From Chitinophaga rhizophila (GTDB taxonomy: Bacteria > Bacteroidota > Bacteroidia > Chitinophagales > Chitinophagaceae), in the NCBI RefSeq assembly GCF_019492185.1, contig NZ_JAICCF010000001.1, positions 1,054,001-1,118,000 of the forward strand: 64,000 nucleotides of DNA, written 5' to 3'. The notes under the pieces were generated by a model. It was not told the origin of the DNA, did not search any database, and was given only the letters and a program-made list of their open reading frames with translations. A program made the position numbers and the translations under genes. Below are positions 1 to 9,067 of this stretch, in pieces (the first letter of the stretch is position 1; each line of letters starts with the position of its first letter).

Positions 1-935
1 TTGCCTGATACACCGGATAATGTTTTTCATTGAAGCTTTTATTGTTCCTGCTTACTAATTCAACATTTCCTTTGTTACTTAATGTTAGCGCCCGGTAACC
101 ATCCCATTTCACCTCATATAGCAAGCCCTCCTGATCAAATGGGTGATCAATTAATGTAGCCAGCATCGGCTCAACCCTCTTTGGAAAGGCTGCTTTAGTG
201 CCAATCTTAGGGGTCTGAGCATTAGATGATACAGAATTTGTTTTGGAAGAGGCGGATCTTTTGGAAGTTGGTTTTGTTTGGGGGACTACGGTGTTCTTCG
301 TTGAGGTATGGGTAGCTTTTGATTTTACGGGATTTTTCTCCGGTTGACCATAGATAGTGGTAGAAGTTTTGGCTACCTGTTCTAATGTCTTTTTACTAAT
401 GACAGACTTAGTTTTTAGCGTAATATCGACTTGTTTTGCGTATTTGTCCTTGTGTTTAATTAAAAACCAGGCATTGTCTCCACGACCCTTTGTTTTTACA
501 AGGGCAAATTCACCCTTTAGCTTTGATCCTTTAACCGGAACTTTATTGAGCCACTATGCCAACCTCCAAAAGGGCCTTTTCATCCTTTTTCTTATCCCCT
601 GTAGGCTCCAATGGCTCGTAAGTCCCCTCATCCCAAACGATCACCGTACCGGCGCCGAAATTACCTTTAGGGATAATACCCTCGAAATTGCGGTAATCAT
701 ATGGGTGATCTTCTACTTCCATAGCCAACCGCTTATCAGCTGGATTTACAGATGGGCCTTTAGGCACCGCCCAACTTTTCAGCACTCCCCGCATCTCCAG
801 GCGGAAATCATAATGCAAGTGCGAAGCTGCATGCTTTTGCACCACAAATCGTAACTCGTTCCCATCAGCATTGCCGCCGGTCGGCTCCGGTGTTTTGTCG
901 AACGAACGTTTTTCCTTGTATTTAGTCAGTCCCAT
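1..935 (-). pseudogene. ligD: LigD copy 1: phosphoesterase domain plus start of ligase domain, frame broken, runs off window
   Basis: This is the N-terminal part of a LigD end-joining protein. Residues 1-125 form a 3'-phosphoesterase domain, which trims 3' ends; [15 protein letters not shown] and [15 protein letters not shown] are visible. A low-complexity linker follows, then the start of the ATP-dependent ligase domain with the nucleotidyl-lysine motif YEVKWDGYR at about 92-120. The ATG is at 935-933. The first frame stops at TAA 545-543, right after the phosphoesterase domain. Coding sense resumes in another frame with KGSKLKGEFALVKTKG at about 530-480. Between them the third frame reads [10 protein letters not shown], as expected for the family, so two nearby single-base losses fit best; one net +1 change is the alternative. 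It may be a real pseudogene or a sequence error. Ligase catalytic parts lie outside the window. Confidence 0.82.
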
Positions 936-980
936 ACCATATTGGTATAATACTCATGCCAATTTGTTACTTTCATCTAG

Positions 981-1020
981 AAAAGGAGTTGAGAACGGGT
1001 AAGCGAACTCAACCTTTTTT
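981..1020 (-). terminator. Hairpin terminator downstream of the toxin locus
   Basis: AAAAGG and GTTGAG on the left pair with CTCAACC and TTTT on the right around a loop of about 13 bases. T-runs occur on both sides, so it could stop transcription in either direction. It lies between the last minus-strand gene of the toxin locus (ending at 1225) and the LigD start at 935. The most likely role is to end the toxin-locus transcript. Confidence 0.6.
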
Positions 1021-1224
1021 AGCACCTGGGACTTTGTAAATATGAATTATTATGGATCTGTTCTTAAAAGTAAGCTTCAAATTACACCGGGGTTGATGAC
1101 GACCCATTTGTTGCTATTTCTTTTTCATAAGCCAGACTTGTATAGCCCATTACTTTAAGGTCAAAACAATTCTCAATTCCCTTTACAAATCATGCTCTCA
1201 AATTCAGCGTTTGTGGAATTGAAA

Positions 1225-1620
1225 TTAATGTCCGGCAGGCGCTTTAGGTGGCGGGCCTTCTAAGTAACTGATATAATCTTGGCTTAAATTATGATCTAAC
1301 AAGAACCTTTCTTCCCATAATAAGTAATCGTCCGTCGGTGGATTAGACCATCCATCTGCAGCCGGATCTTCAAGTGTTTTTAAAAGGTGCCATGTAACGT
1401 CTAAAGGAGTTTGATTATCTAATAGCGCCATGGAATTGTAGTCCTTAGGCAGAAAATATTCACTATTTAATTGCTCTGCGGAATGGATTACTGCCTGGGC
1501 TTCTGCCGGTGTTTTGCAGAAATAATACTCCAGACAACCGGCCACTAACATAAGGAAAGTCCTGTGATTAAATTTAATAGTGTCCAATCCGTCAGCGGTA
1601 TAATATAGGTAATCCGGCAT
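1225..1620 (-). CDS. Small unknown protein at the end of the toxin locus
   Basis: A 131-residue soluble protein with no signal peptide or membrane segment. It is acidic and rich in aromatic residues, with a proline-rich C-terminal tail (GPPPKAPAGH). I do not recognise a family. It lies 145 bases downstream of the HNH endonuclease gene on the same strand and is the last gene before a terminator-like hairpin. Small acidic proteins at the ends of polymorphic-toxin loci are often immunity proteins, so that is a reasonable guess here. It rests on position and composition only. Confidence 0.6.
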   Translation of the reverse strand: MPDYLYYTADGLDTIKFNHRTFLMLVAGCLEYYFCKTPAEAQAVIHSAEQLNSEYFLPKDYNSMALLDNQTPLDVTWHLLKTLEDPAADGWSNPPTDDYLLWEERFLLDHNLSQDYISYLEGPPPKAPAGH

Positions 1621-1765
1621 TTACTCAAAGTTAGATAAAATACTTCCTGCTGCGCACAAATACGGAAATGTTTGCTGATTGGAAAATGTAGTTAGCATTT
1701 TGCTGATATTAGATCATATTGAGCTTTAAAGTATTACCAATTTTCTAAAGGTATCAAATCACATG

Positions 1766-2752
1766 CTAACAAAAATCATTGAGAGTATTACCGCCGCTCC
1801 ACTCCTGCCCTTGAGCCAGGGCGAAATTCTTTTCGGCGCCGTTTCGCTCAAAATAACTTCCCACACTGCTATGAACAAATAAATCATTTTCATAGGTAAC
1901 CTTGCCAAGTAACCAGGGTTTTATTGCGTTCGGGGTAACGTCTTCACCTAAAACCCACAGAGTTGTATTATCAATAGAGGTGGCAATGGAAACAACCTGT
2001 ACTTCATTATAAATATTTCGGCAGAAAATATTACCAGTTTCCAGATTTTTCGCATAGGAACCTATCGGATCAGCCAGGACCGTTTGAGGGCAACACGGGA
2101 ATTCACTGGCTGTTATCCAATGTCGCTGCACCGCGTTTGGAGTTTTAGAAGCCACTAAGTCTGGTTCCGGTTCCACTTCTTCATCAGGTATATAATACCT
2201 ATCTCTAAATATCCAATCGTCTATTGGCCTACCTGAGGATGGATAATTGTCCTTTTCAGCCCAGGCCAGGAAACGTGCTTTGCTGTTCTGCGCTTCGCTC
2301 TCTGTTACCGTCTTCATCCAACGAAAATCGGCATCTGGAAAATCGAAGGCACCGGGGTTTGACAGAAAGGCTTCTACACTACCACATATATGGGCGATCT
2401 TCTTAGCAGTGAATGGATTAAGAATGATGTTTTCTAATCTTGTTACCCAACGTAGATTGCCAGGCCTATTGTTCTTTCTATTTGTATCAATGTGATCGGC
2501 TACCATACCTTTAGCTGGTTCTCCATGAAAAGCAGTAGCGACAATACGTTGAATGCCAATCGAGGAAATTACCAGGTAACCATCTTGATTAGGTTCTCCA
2601 AAAGTCCATCGATTATCATCTTTACGAAGGCGTTTGCCATCACGGGCATGCCGAAACACAGCTCCATTATCACGAACGGTAAAGAGCTCACCTTTATAGA
2701 CACATTGTTTTTCACTCGCAAAATCATCAAAATGTACAGGCATAGGGGTCAA
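1766..2752 (-). CDS. HNH endonuclease (HNH_3-like) with unknown C-terminal half
   Basis: A 328-residue protein. Residues about 40-110 match the HNH_3/NUMOD-type nuclease found in homing endonucleases and phages: a DGYLVISSIGIQRIVATAFH stretch, then VADHIDTNRKNNRPGNLRWV, in which DH, N and N are the usual metal and catalytic positions. The C-terminal 200 residues are not recognised. The longest frame starts with TTG at 2752; the ATG at 2743 is a more likely start. It follows the second immunity paralogue by 15-24 bases, so it is probably co-transcribed with the RHS locus. It could be a mobile endonuclease that settled in the locus or a second, orphan toxin. No signal peptide is seen. Confidence 0.78.
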   Translation of the reverse strand: MTPMPVHFDDFASEKQCVYKGELFTVRDNGAVFRHARDGKRLRKDDNRWTFGEPNQDGYLVISSIGIQRIVATAFHGEPAKGMVADHIDTNRKNNRPGNLRWVTRLENIILNPFTAKKIAHICGSVEAFLSNPGAFDFPDADFRWMKTVTESEAQNSKARFLAWAEKDNYPSSGRPIDDWIFRDRYYIPDEEVEPEPDLVASKTPNAVQRHWITASEFPCCPQTVLADPIGSYAKNLETGNIFCRNIYNEVQVVSIATSIDNTTLWVLGEDVTPNAIKPWLLGKVTYENDLFVHSSVGSYFERNGAEKNFALAQGQEWSGGNTLNDFC

Positions 2753-2767
2753 ATTTTATAGACTGTA

Positions 2768-3577
2768 TTAATAAACAATTGGAAACGAAAGTTCGCCGTT
2801 TAACTTTTCCTCGATAGCATCCATTTTTGTATGCGCTCTAAATTTAGTTTGCATTTCCAATATAGATGGAGCTTCGTAATCTTCAGCAAACCTGTCAAAT
2901 AACTTAATGTAAATAGTACCGGGAGCAACAACCAACGTATTTATTGCGCCTGCAAACGACATCACGTCTCTCTCTTCAAAGTATCCCCACGCCCCTGGCC
3001 CAAACCACATATCAGGGGCCGCCATAAGCAACATATTGTAGGTTTGAATGTGGCGACCGGGATTGCTGCTAATGTCTACCGTTAAGCCGACTTTATCAGT
3101 CCAGTAAGGGTGAGCAATTAGTTTTCTGCCTTCCAGGCTTTTTCCGAATAACTCAAAATTTGAGACAAATTGTTCCCTTTGCCAGCAGGCCTTTGAGCTA
3201 TCAAAAAGCATTGCAAAATTGAATTTTCGCTGCGATGCTGCGAATATAAATCCTTCTAAATTGAAGAAGTCGTCGTCTAAAAGGATCACGCGGATTATCT
3301 CAGTTGCATAAGTTTCGTCCCGCCAGTATGCAACTGAATTCATATCCGGGTATTCGGTAATTTCAGATAGTTCACCAGCATGCAGCGAAAACCAATCTTC
3401 TTTGTCGGAACTAAGACTTTTCAGGATATCTCCGGCTTGCACGAGACTTTTTCCCTCATGAAATGCAAAAGCTGACTTAATCACTTTAACAGGGCCTTTT
3501 ACGTGGGGTTTTACCAGTTGATAGGCATCGGCGGCAGTTTGAAATGTGCCGATTGTAAAGGAAATCTCAAATCTCAT
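2768..3577 (-). CDS. Putative immunity protein, paralogue 2
   Basis: A 269-residue soluble protein that is clearly a paralogue of the next gene upstream (3688-4500). They share the MRxxISFTIGxF start, WQxEQxVSNFExF, VDIS-NPGR, AAPxMWFGxGAW-YF, a YxKLFD segment and the C-terminal pattern EDYExxSILxxQxxFR. No domain is recognised. Its position directly behind an RHS toxin gene and the tandem duplication suggest an immunity protein. The second copy may protect against a different toxin variant or be a remnant of an earlier C-terminal cassette. Family assignment is not possible from sequence alone; the immunity role is inferred from gene order. Confidence 0.7.
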   Translation of the reverse strand: MRFEISFTIGTFQTAADAYQLVKPHVKGPVKVIKSAFAFHEGKSLVQAGDILKSLSSDKEDWFSLHAGELSEITEYPDMNSVAYWRDETYATEIIRVILLDDDFFNLEGFIFAASQRKFNFAMLFDSSKACWQREQFVSNFELFGKSLEGRKLIAHPYWTDKVGLTVDISSNPGRHIQTYNMLLMAAPDMWFGPGAWGYFEERDVMSFAGAINTLVVAPGTIYIKLFDRFAEDYEAPSILEMQTKFRAHTKMDAIEEKLNGELSFPIVY

Positions 3578-3627
3578 AACAAATATGTATAAAGAACCAC
3601 CGGTGGTTAAAAATAGCTATAGTAACT

Positions 3628-3660
3628 AAAAGGTAATTGCATTTCTACAATCACCTTTTA
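3628..3660 (-). terminator. Hairpin between the two immunity paralogues
   Basis: AAAAGGTAATTG pairs with CAATCACCTTTT across an 8-base loop, with one mismatch. On the minus strand the stem ends in TTTTAG. It lies in the 110-base gap between the paralogous genes and may partly terminate transcription, so that the first immunity gene is expressed more strongly than the second. Confidence 0.45.
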
Positions 3661-3687
3661 CTTACCTTTTTAGAATAGAAAATTAAA

Positions 3688-4500
3688 CTAATAATAGCGT
3701 TTGAAAGGCAGCTTATTATTCAATAACTCCTCAACCTCGTCCATCTTACTACATTTCCTGAATTCCCGTTGAAGTTTAAGAATGGATAAATGCTCGTAGT
3801 CTTCCGTGTCAACATCAAACAATTTGACATATAATAAATTGTCAGTTATTCTACGGCTTTCTTCCACTATAGTACATGCCAATAGATTGTTTAAATCAAA
3901 GTATTGCCATGCTCCGGCGCCAAACCACATTTCCGGTGCTGCAAACAAACGCATCCCAAAGGTCAAAATATCACGCCCAGGATTATTCGATATATCGATC
4001 GTCAGTCCTGAACTCTTTCCCCATACTGGATGTACTACCTTCTGTCGATGTTCATGTGTTTTTTGGAACACTTCAAAATTAGAAACAATTTGTTCGCTTT
4101 GCCACCTCGCTTTCTCATAATCAAAACGTTGTGCTGTCGTGAAACCTAGTTTGTTAGCCGCTAATAGCAATTTTTCGAGATCAAGGAAGGACTCGTCTTC
4201 TATATCAAATGTTAAAATCTCGATCTGGTAATTCTGCTCTCTTAAAAATGTTACCATACTCACATTTTCGTCGTACAAAGTAGCATCCGGTTCCGAGCCA
4301 TTATGGATAGTAAATGAATTGTCATTAGTGTTTACTAATTCCCGTACAATTTCGTCAGTATCCGTTATCCAATCATTGGATGAATATGCCTTGTTCGAAA
4401 ATATTGACGTCATATTACAATTTAAATGGTCCAGAATGAATTGGAAAGCCGAACCTGTATTTTCAAATGCTCCTATAGTAAATGATATTTGTAATCGCAT
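3688..4500 (-). CDS. Putative immunity protein, paralogue 1 (adjacent to RHS toxin)
   Basis: A 270-residue soluble protein whose ATG (4500-4498) lies only 5 bases after the RHS stop codon at 4508-4506, the usual layout of a toxin and its cognate immunity gene. No signal peptide is seen, as expected for a cytoplasmic neutraliser. It shares long motifs with the next gene (2768-3577), including WFGAGAWQYFD and SNNPGRDILTF. I do not recognise a named immunity family. Being adjacent to the toxin tip, this copy is the better candidate for the cognate immunity protein. Confidence 0.75.
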   Translation of the reverse strand: MRLQISFTIGAFENTGSAFQFILDHLNCNMTSIFSNKAYSSNDWITDTDEIVRELVNTNDNSFTIHNGSEPDATLYDENVSMVTFLREQNYQIEILTFDIEDESFLDLEKLLLAANKLGFTTAQRFDYEKARWQSEQIVSNFEVFQKTHEHRQKVVHPVWGKSSGLTIDISNNPGRDILTFGMRLFAAPEMWFGAGAWQYFDLNNLLACTIVEESRRITDNLLYVKLFDVDTEDYEHLSILKLQREFRKCSKMDEVEELLNNKLPFKRYY

Positions 4501-4505
4501 ATAAT

Positions 4506-7500
4506 TTAGTAATGTGAAAGCTCAACCATAATGTTTCTCGAGCTTGCTAATTTAAGAATTTCTGCATAGTTAGCAGGAATATGTCCTGGAGGAGTAACAA
4601 TATGTAGCTTTTTAAAAGGAGTTGAGATTTCTGACAGCTCCAAAATATTCTTACGAATATTTAGCGTCTCAGACATAGTTGTCTTTAGGCTAATAGACGT
4701 CATTCCATCCGAGAAGTCTACAGTTTTAGCGTAGGGTGTATTTTGATAACCGGCATATACCGTTCTGGAATATACTTCTTCAATTGCCTTCCCGCGTGGG
4801 CCAGGAGCCTGCTGCCATATCGGATCAATATCCGTCCTTGCCAGGTTTTCATCATATTTATATGTTTTTAACGCTGGCGTTGGTGTAGTTGGTATTGGTT
4901 GTATATTTTGCAATTTTAGTTCGCCAGTCCAAAAGTTTCTTCCCTCGATTTTCGCAAGAATACCGTTGGTAGTTCCTCCGAATGCAAAACCAAATACCAT
5001 ACCCTTAAGGCCTTCTTTTGCTCCTTCCGTACCAGCAGTTGACGCATCGCCAAAGGCTACTGCATTGCCATATCCTTGAATATATCCACCTACACCACCG
5101 CTAAAGGCACCGGCACCAGCACCCGCAAGGAAGCCACCTCCACCAAGCGCCACCCCTGTACCCGCTAAACCTGCGCTGGCTCCAACACCAGTGATGGCAC
5201 CTAACATGGCGCCGCCCGTAGCAGCCGTAGCAGCTCCAGCAATAAACCCAATTCCAAACGCCTTTAAACCATTACCCCAGCCGACATGACCTTTCATATG
5301 CATAGCGAAAACGTTCACAGCTCCGCCTATAATCCCGCCTATGATGATATGCCAAAGGCGGCCGTCCGGATCAATGACCATAGTTGGGCGATTGCCCATA
5401 GCCATATATGGGCTGTAGTCCTGGTTTGCGGGATCGACAGCAAACCATCTTCCGAGCTGCGGATCATAGTACCGGGCATCGAAATTGTACCATTCAAGGC
5501 CGGTTCCATCAGCAAACTCTCCCCTTTGAAGTTCTTTACCCTGGAAAAGTTGCCTGTTTTCCAGGCTTAATGGAGTACGGGTACTTATACCGTCCATTAC
5601 CAGTCCCCAGGGATAATAATGCGTTTCTTCCAACACGGGGCCGGTTATGTCCGTTACAACAATGTCGTCATAATAAATATCCTGCTCTGTTTCATTGGTC
5701 GGAAATACAAACAGGAAACCGCTTTTCTCTATAACCATTTGATCTACGGACAACTCCTGGATTTCGTCAGGCGAATTTTGAACCTGCCTCACACCACTAT
5801 TGCCATCTACGATCTGGAGTTGGTCGTCAAAAAGCGTAAAGTTCATGAAGGATTTAAGCTTATTATTGGATAGACCGTTTGGCTCTTTTTCCTTCATGCG
5901 CTGGTAGCCATTATTGTAAAAATTACCGGTAAAGGTTTCCTGTTGTAAAGCCTGTATGTAACCATGTACTTGAGATTGGGCATTTTCGTCTCCAAAGACC
6001 TGAGCTAAGGACATAATCATATCTTCAGCCGGTACAGAATGGCTATTGTTTGTAGGTCCCTGGGACTTAAAGAAAGCCTTTGCCTTAATTTGGATAGTAT
6101 CTCCTGCGTTTACACGCAGTACCAGCGACGGGCCGATTTTCTTACCGTCTGATTTTGCGCTTAATTTAGCCATAAACGAACCATCTGCCGTATCGGTTTC
6201 AGGATAGCCTATAGGTTTCGAGGAGCGGGTTTCTTCAACATTACTGAAGGTTGCTACTTCCTGTGGGGCATTTTCAGGCTCCATAGTAGCTGCATACATG
6301 GTAAAGTTCGTCTGTTCTGTTAAAACCGACCGCGTAGCGCCGACATGATCTTTGAGGAAGTAGTCATAAGCACGTGTCGGCGTTTGCCCAGCTTTATATA
6401 CCATTCTGATGCGGCCTTCCTCATGATTGAAATAATACAATGAATCGTTTTGATATACGAACCCATTGATATAATCCGTCGTTATAGTCCTCACTGGACT
6501 AACAGTGCTGTCTACCACCGTCTTTTTAAGACGTCTGCCCATCGCGTCATACAGGTAAGAAACTGTTCCCTTACCTAATACTTTGATCATTTCAGGCAGG
6601 TTCAGGTGGTTATAACTGATACTGGTTATAACCTTATTGCCGTCAGTTATCATATTGCCTGCCGGGTCATAAGTATAATCACTATCTCCGGTGCCATTGA
6701 TTTCTTTAAAGTCTCCAAGTGTTGAAGATGGATTATTAGCCAGGTCTCTTACACCAGCCAAGCGGTTACTATTCGACTCATATTTATAGCGTAGATTGTC
6801 AATAGTAACGCTACCACCTGGTTTATAACCTTTTTGGTTCATTGACAAGATGTTGCCGTTCATATCATAAGCGGAATCCGGGTTGATACCGTCACCCACT
6901 TTCATACTAAAATCTATTCCTGCAGACGTGTTCCAGGAACCGGAGGTATTCTGAGTAAAATCGGCTTTTAACAGGCGGTTGGCAATGTCATAAGCAAAGC
7001 CGTAGGAACGGTATGCATTATCGTTGTATCCGCGCCATCTTGTCCCTGCCAGGTTGCCGGTGTATTGCGCTGTATAAACACTGTCATAGTATAGTTGGAG
7101 GCCGAAATGGTGATTTTTGCCTTCCGTTGCTCCATTAACAGCATAGCCTTTATTGATGTTTTTGAGCCATCCCCTAATGTTATAGTCATACTCCAAACTG
7201 TCAATAAATGAGCCTAGTACCTTAGTTTTCAGTTCACCTAATTCATTGTATCTATGCTGTGACACTGTTTTAAGTACTCCATCATCATTGATTTCCTTGC
7301 TTAGCTTGATCAATTTACCAGTATGATCGTAAGTCATCGCATTATAAATGGTAGTAGTCGGTGTCAGTCCGCTACGCTTATTGTTTTGGCGTATATAGCT
7401 CCCCAGCAGGTTTCCCCTGTAATTGAACAAGTTTGTAATTACGTCCGTACCGCCTGTTCCATTATCCATCATAGTTTGAATAATGCGGCCTTTGTCATCG

Positions 7501-9026
7501 TAAAATGTCGTGGAGGTCAGCCATTGATTGGTACCAATTATTCTCACCTTCCTGCCTGTCATTACACCTTCTGTCAACATACTAATAGTTGTAGGCCGCT
7601 CAGGGTATGGATCACTGCCAGCTTTAGGCTTTGCAAAATCAGCTGTATTCGCCGTATGTGCGCCTGGAAACGAATAATCGTCGTAAAACGTATAAGTTAA
7701 AGGAGTAAGTTGGTTACTGGGAATGGATGGAAGCGGGTTGTCGGCAGTAATACTTACAACTTGGCCTGGAACAGTAGCGATTTCTGCTGTCATTTCCTGG
7801 GTAGCACCTGTTTCAAAGCCCGGCAATAAGGTTATACTACTGTTAGCCTGGTAAAGATCTTTGTCATTAACAGCGGTACTAAGATCATCCACACCAGGAA
7901 TAGTATAGCTTAATGTCATGCTCGAGGACGCAGCGTTCAGACTGCTCTGTAGCTGTGCTCTTGTACTGGATGAATTATATAATGCCTCCATAACCGGGCG
8001 ATCCCTGCGATCGTAGAAAGTAACCATCCATTTATTCTGGTTGCGCATGTTTCCATCCCTGGAAAACACCTCACGATTTTTGCGATCATATACTGTCTCC
8101 ACGGAATCTGTGTCCGGAGTCTCTTTTACAATCATTCTTCCCCGCTGATCGTATCTATATTGGGTGCAATAATTCAGCAAAGAACTTACGCTCCAGCTTG
8201 CAGTAATAGCTTTGGCGACTGCAAGCGGCGGAATTACTACCCTTATATTTCCTAAATCATCGTAGACATTATAGGTACATAGCCAGCCCATATGGCCTGT
8301 TCCCGGACTAGCCACAACCTGCACTTTGGTTAGCACTTTTTGACCCAATCTGTTCGTATAGGTAACCACCTTTTGGTTATTCTCGTCTGTTCTCACATCT
8401 TCCACCAATTCCCCGGCAGAATACCTGCCACTTGAAACGGGTGTATTACCGTTCAGAGACCATATTCTAACGCTATCGGCCACAGTATTGGTTTGGTATT
8501 GACTAGTAACACCTCGACTAGAACCGCCCCAGCTTCTTCCTTGAGCCATTACTTTTTGAACGACTCCATTCGGCGAACGCTCATATACGCTTTGACTGTA
8601 TGGTATGATCTCTCCGGAATAGTAGCTGTTGTAAAACGTTCCCTGGTCAGCTAACGGGTTTGCCTGAGCATCCCCCGTTGCGGTAGATGACACATAAGGT
8701 AAATATTGGTTCCGCATCCTTCCAACTGAATCATATACATTAAGTGATATGACATCTTTGGCTGAAGGTGACTGTCTTTTATCTATGGTTTGAACCGTTC
8801 TACCAAGACCGTCTGACAATACGGTGCTTTGTTTAACTTCACTGGCTGTTCTTGCCAAGCTGATCGTTAGGGATCCCGTTTTTAGTGGGATCATTGGTCT
8901 CCATGACCGCATGAAATTCAGATCGAAGTTCAGTGTATCGTTTGCCTGTTGGGCCTTAGATGAAAGCCCACACAGTAAGGATAACAATGAGACCGCGATA
9001 CTGAAATATTTATATTTCTTTTTCAC
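4506..9026 (-). CDS. RHS-repeat polymorphic toxin with nuclease-like C-terminal domain
   Basis: A 1506-residue secreted protein. Order of parts: signal peptide (about 1-26, ending SSKAQ); a DUF6443-type N-terminal region (about 45-200, TVLSDGLGRTVQTIDKRQSP); many YD/RHS repeats (YDHTGKL, YDIANRLLKA, YDMNGNI, YDPAGNMI, YDAMGRRLKK); the RHS core ending FDARYYDPQLGRWFAVDP and MVIDPDGR; a glycine-rich hydrophobic stretch after it; and a distinct C-terminal domain from about 1365. That tip has a PRGKAIEEVY, TVDF, ISLKT pattern (E1416/E1417, D1437, K1448) reminiscent of PD-(D/E)XK restriction-like toxin domains. The RHS part forms the shell that encloses the toxin. It is fourth in a minus-strand operon and is followed 5 bases later by a putative immunity gene. 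Confidence 0.88.
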   Translation of the reverse strand: MKKKYKYFSIAVSLLSLLCGLSSKAQQANDTLNFDLNFMRSWRPMIPLKTGSLTISLARTASEVKQSTVLSDGLGRTVQTIDKRQSPSAKDVISLNVYDSVGRMRNQYLPYVSSTATGDAQANPLADQGTFYNSYYSGEIIPYSQSVYERSPNGVVQKVMAQGRSWGGSSRGVTSQYQTNTVADSVRIWSLNGNTPVSSGRYSAGELVEDVRTDENNQKVVTYTNRLGQKVLTKVQVVASPGTGHMGWLCTYNVYDDLGNIRVVIPPLAVAKAITASWSVSSLLNYCTQYRYDQRGRMIVKETPDTDSVETVYDRKNREVFSRDGNMRNQNKWMVTFYDRRDRPVMEALYNSSSTRAQLQSSLNAASSSMTLSYTIPGVDDLSTAVNDKDLYQANSSITLLPGFETGATQEMTAEIATVPGQVVSITADNPLPSIPSNQLTPLTYTFYDDYSFPGAHTANTADFAKPKAGSDPYPERPTTISMLTEGVMTGRKVRIIGTNQWLTSTTFYDDKGRIIQTMMDNGTGGTDVITNLFNYRGNLLGSYIRQNNKRSGLTPTTTIYNAMTYDHTGKLIKLSKEINDDGVLKTVSQHRYNELGELKTKVLGSFIDSLEYDYNIRGWLKNINKGYAVNGATEGKNHHFGLQLYYDSVYTAQYTGNLAGTRWRGYNDNAYRSYGFAYDIANRLLKADFTQNTSGSWNTSAGIDFSMKVGDGINPDSAYDMNGNILSMNQKGYKPGGSVTIDNLRYKYESNSNRLAGVRDLANNPSSTLGDFKEINGTGDSDYTYDPAGNMITDGNKVITSISYNHLNLPEMIKVLGKGTVSYLYDAMGRRLKKTVVDSTVSPVRTITTDYINGFVYQNDSLYYFNHEEGRIRMVYKAGQTPTRAYDYFLKDHVGATRSVLTEQTNFTMYAATMEPENAPQEVATFSNVEETRSSKPIGYPETDTADGSFMAKLSAKSDGKKIGPSLVLRVNAGDTIQIKAKAFFKSQGPTNNSHSVPAEDMIMSLAQVFGDENAQSQVHGYIQALQQETFTGNFYNNGYQRMKEKEPNGLSNNKLKSFMNFTLFDDQLQIVDGNSGVRQVQNSPDEIQELSVDQMVIEKSGFLFVFPTNETEQDIYYDDIVVTDITGPVLEETHYYPWGLVMDGISTRTPLSLENRQLFQGKELQRGEFADGTGLEWYNFDARYYDPQLGRWFAVDPANQDYSPYMAMGNRPTMVIDPDGRLWHIIIGGIIGGAVNVFAMHMKGHVGWGNGLKAFGIGFIAGAATAATGGAMLGAITGVGASAGLAGTGVALGGGGFLAGAGAGAFSGGVGGYIQGYGNAVAFGDASTAGTEGAKEGLKGMVFGFAFGGTTNGILAKIEGRNFWTGELKLQNIQPIPTTPTPALKTYKYDENLARTDIDPIWQQAPGPRGKAIEEVYSRTVYAGYQNTPYAKTVDFSDGMTSISLKTTMSETLNIRKNILELSEISTPFKKLHIVTPPGHIPANYAEILKLASSRNIMVELSHY

Positions 9027-9067
9027 GATAATTCATTTTTAACGTGTGTAATTAATTGTAGGGCGGT

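Noticed and set aside
357..854. Plus-strand frame of 165 codons opposite LigD copy 1
   Set aside because: It lies opposite clear phosphoesterase and linker coding sequence, and its translation has no recognisable feature.
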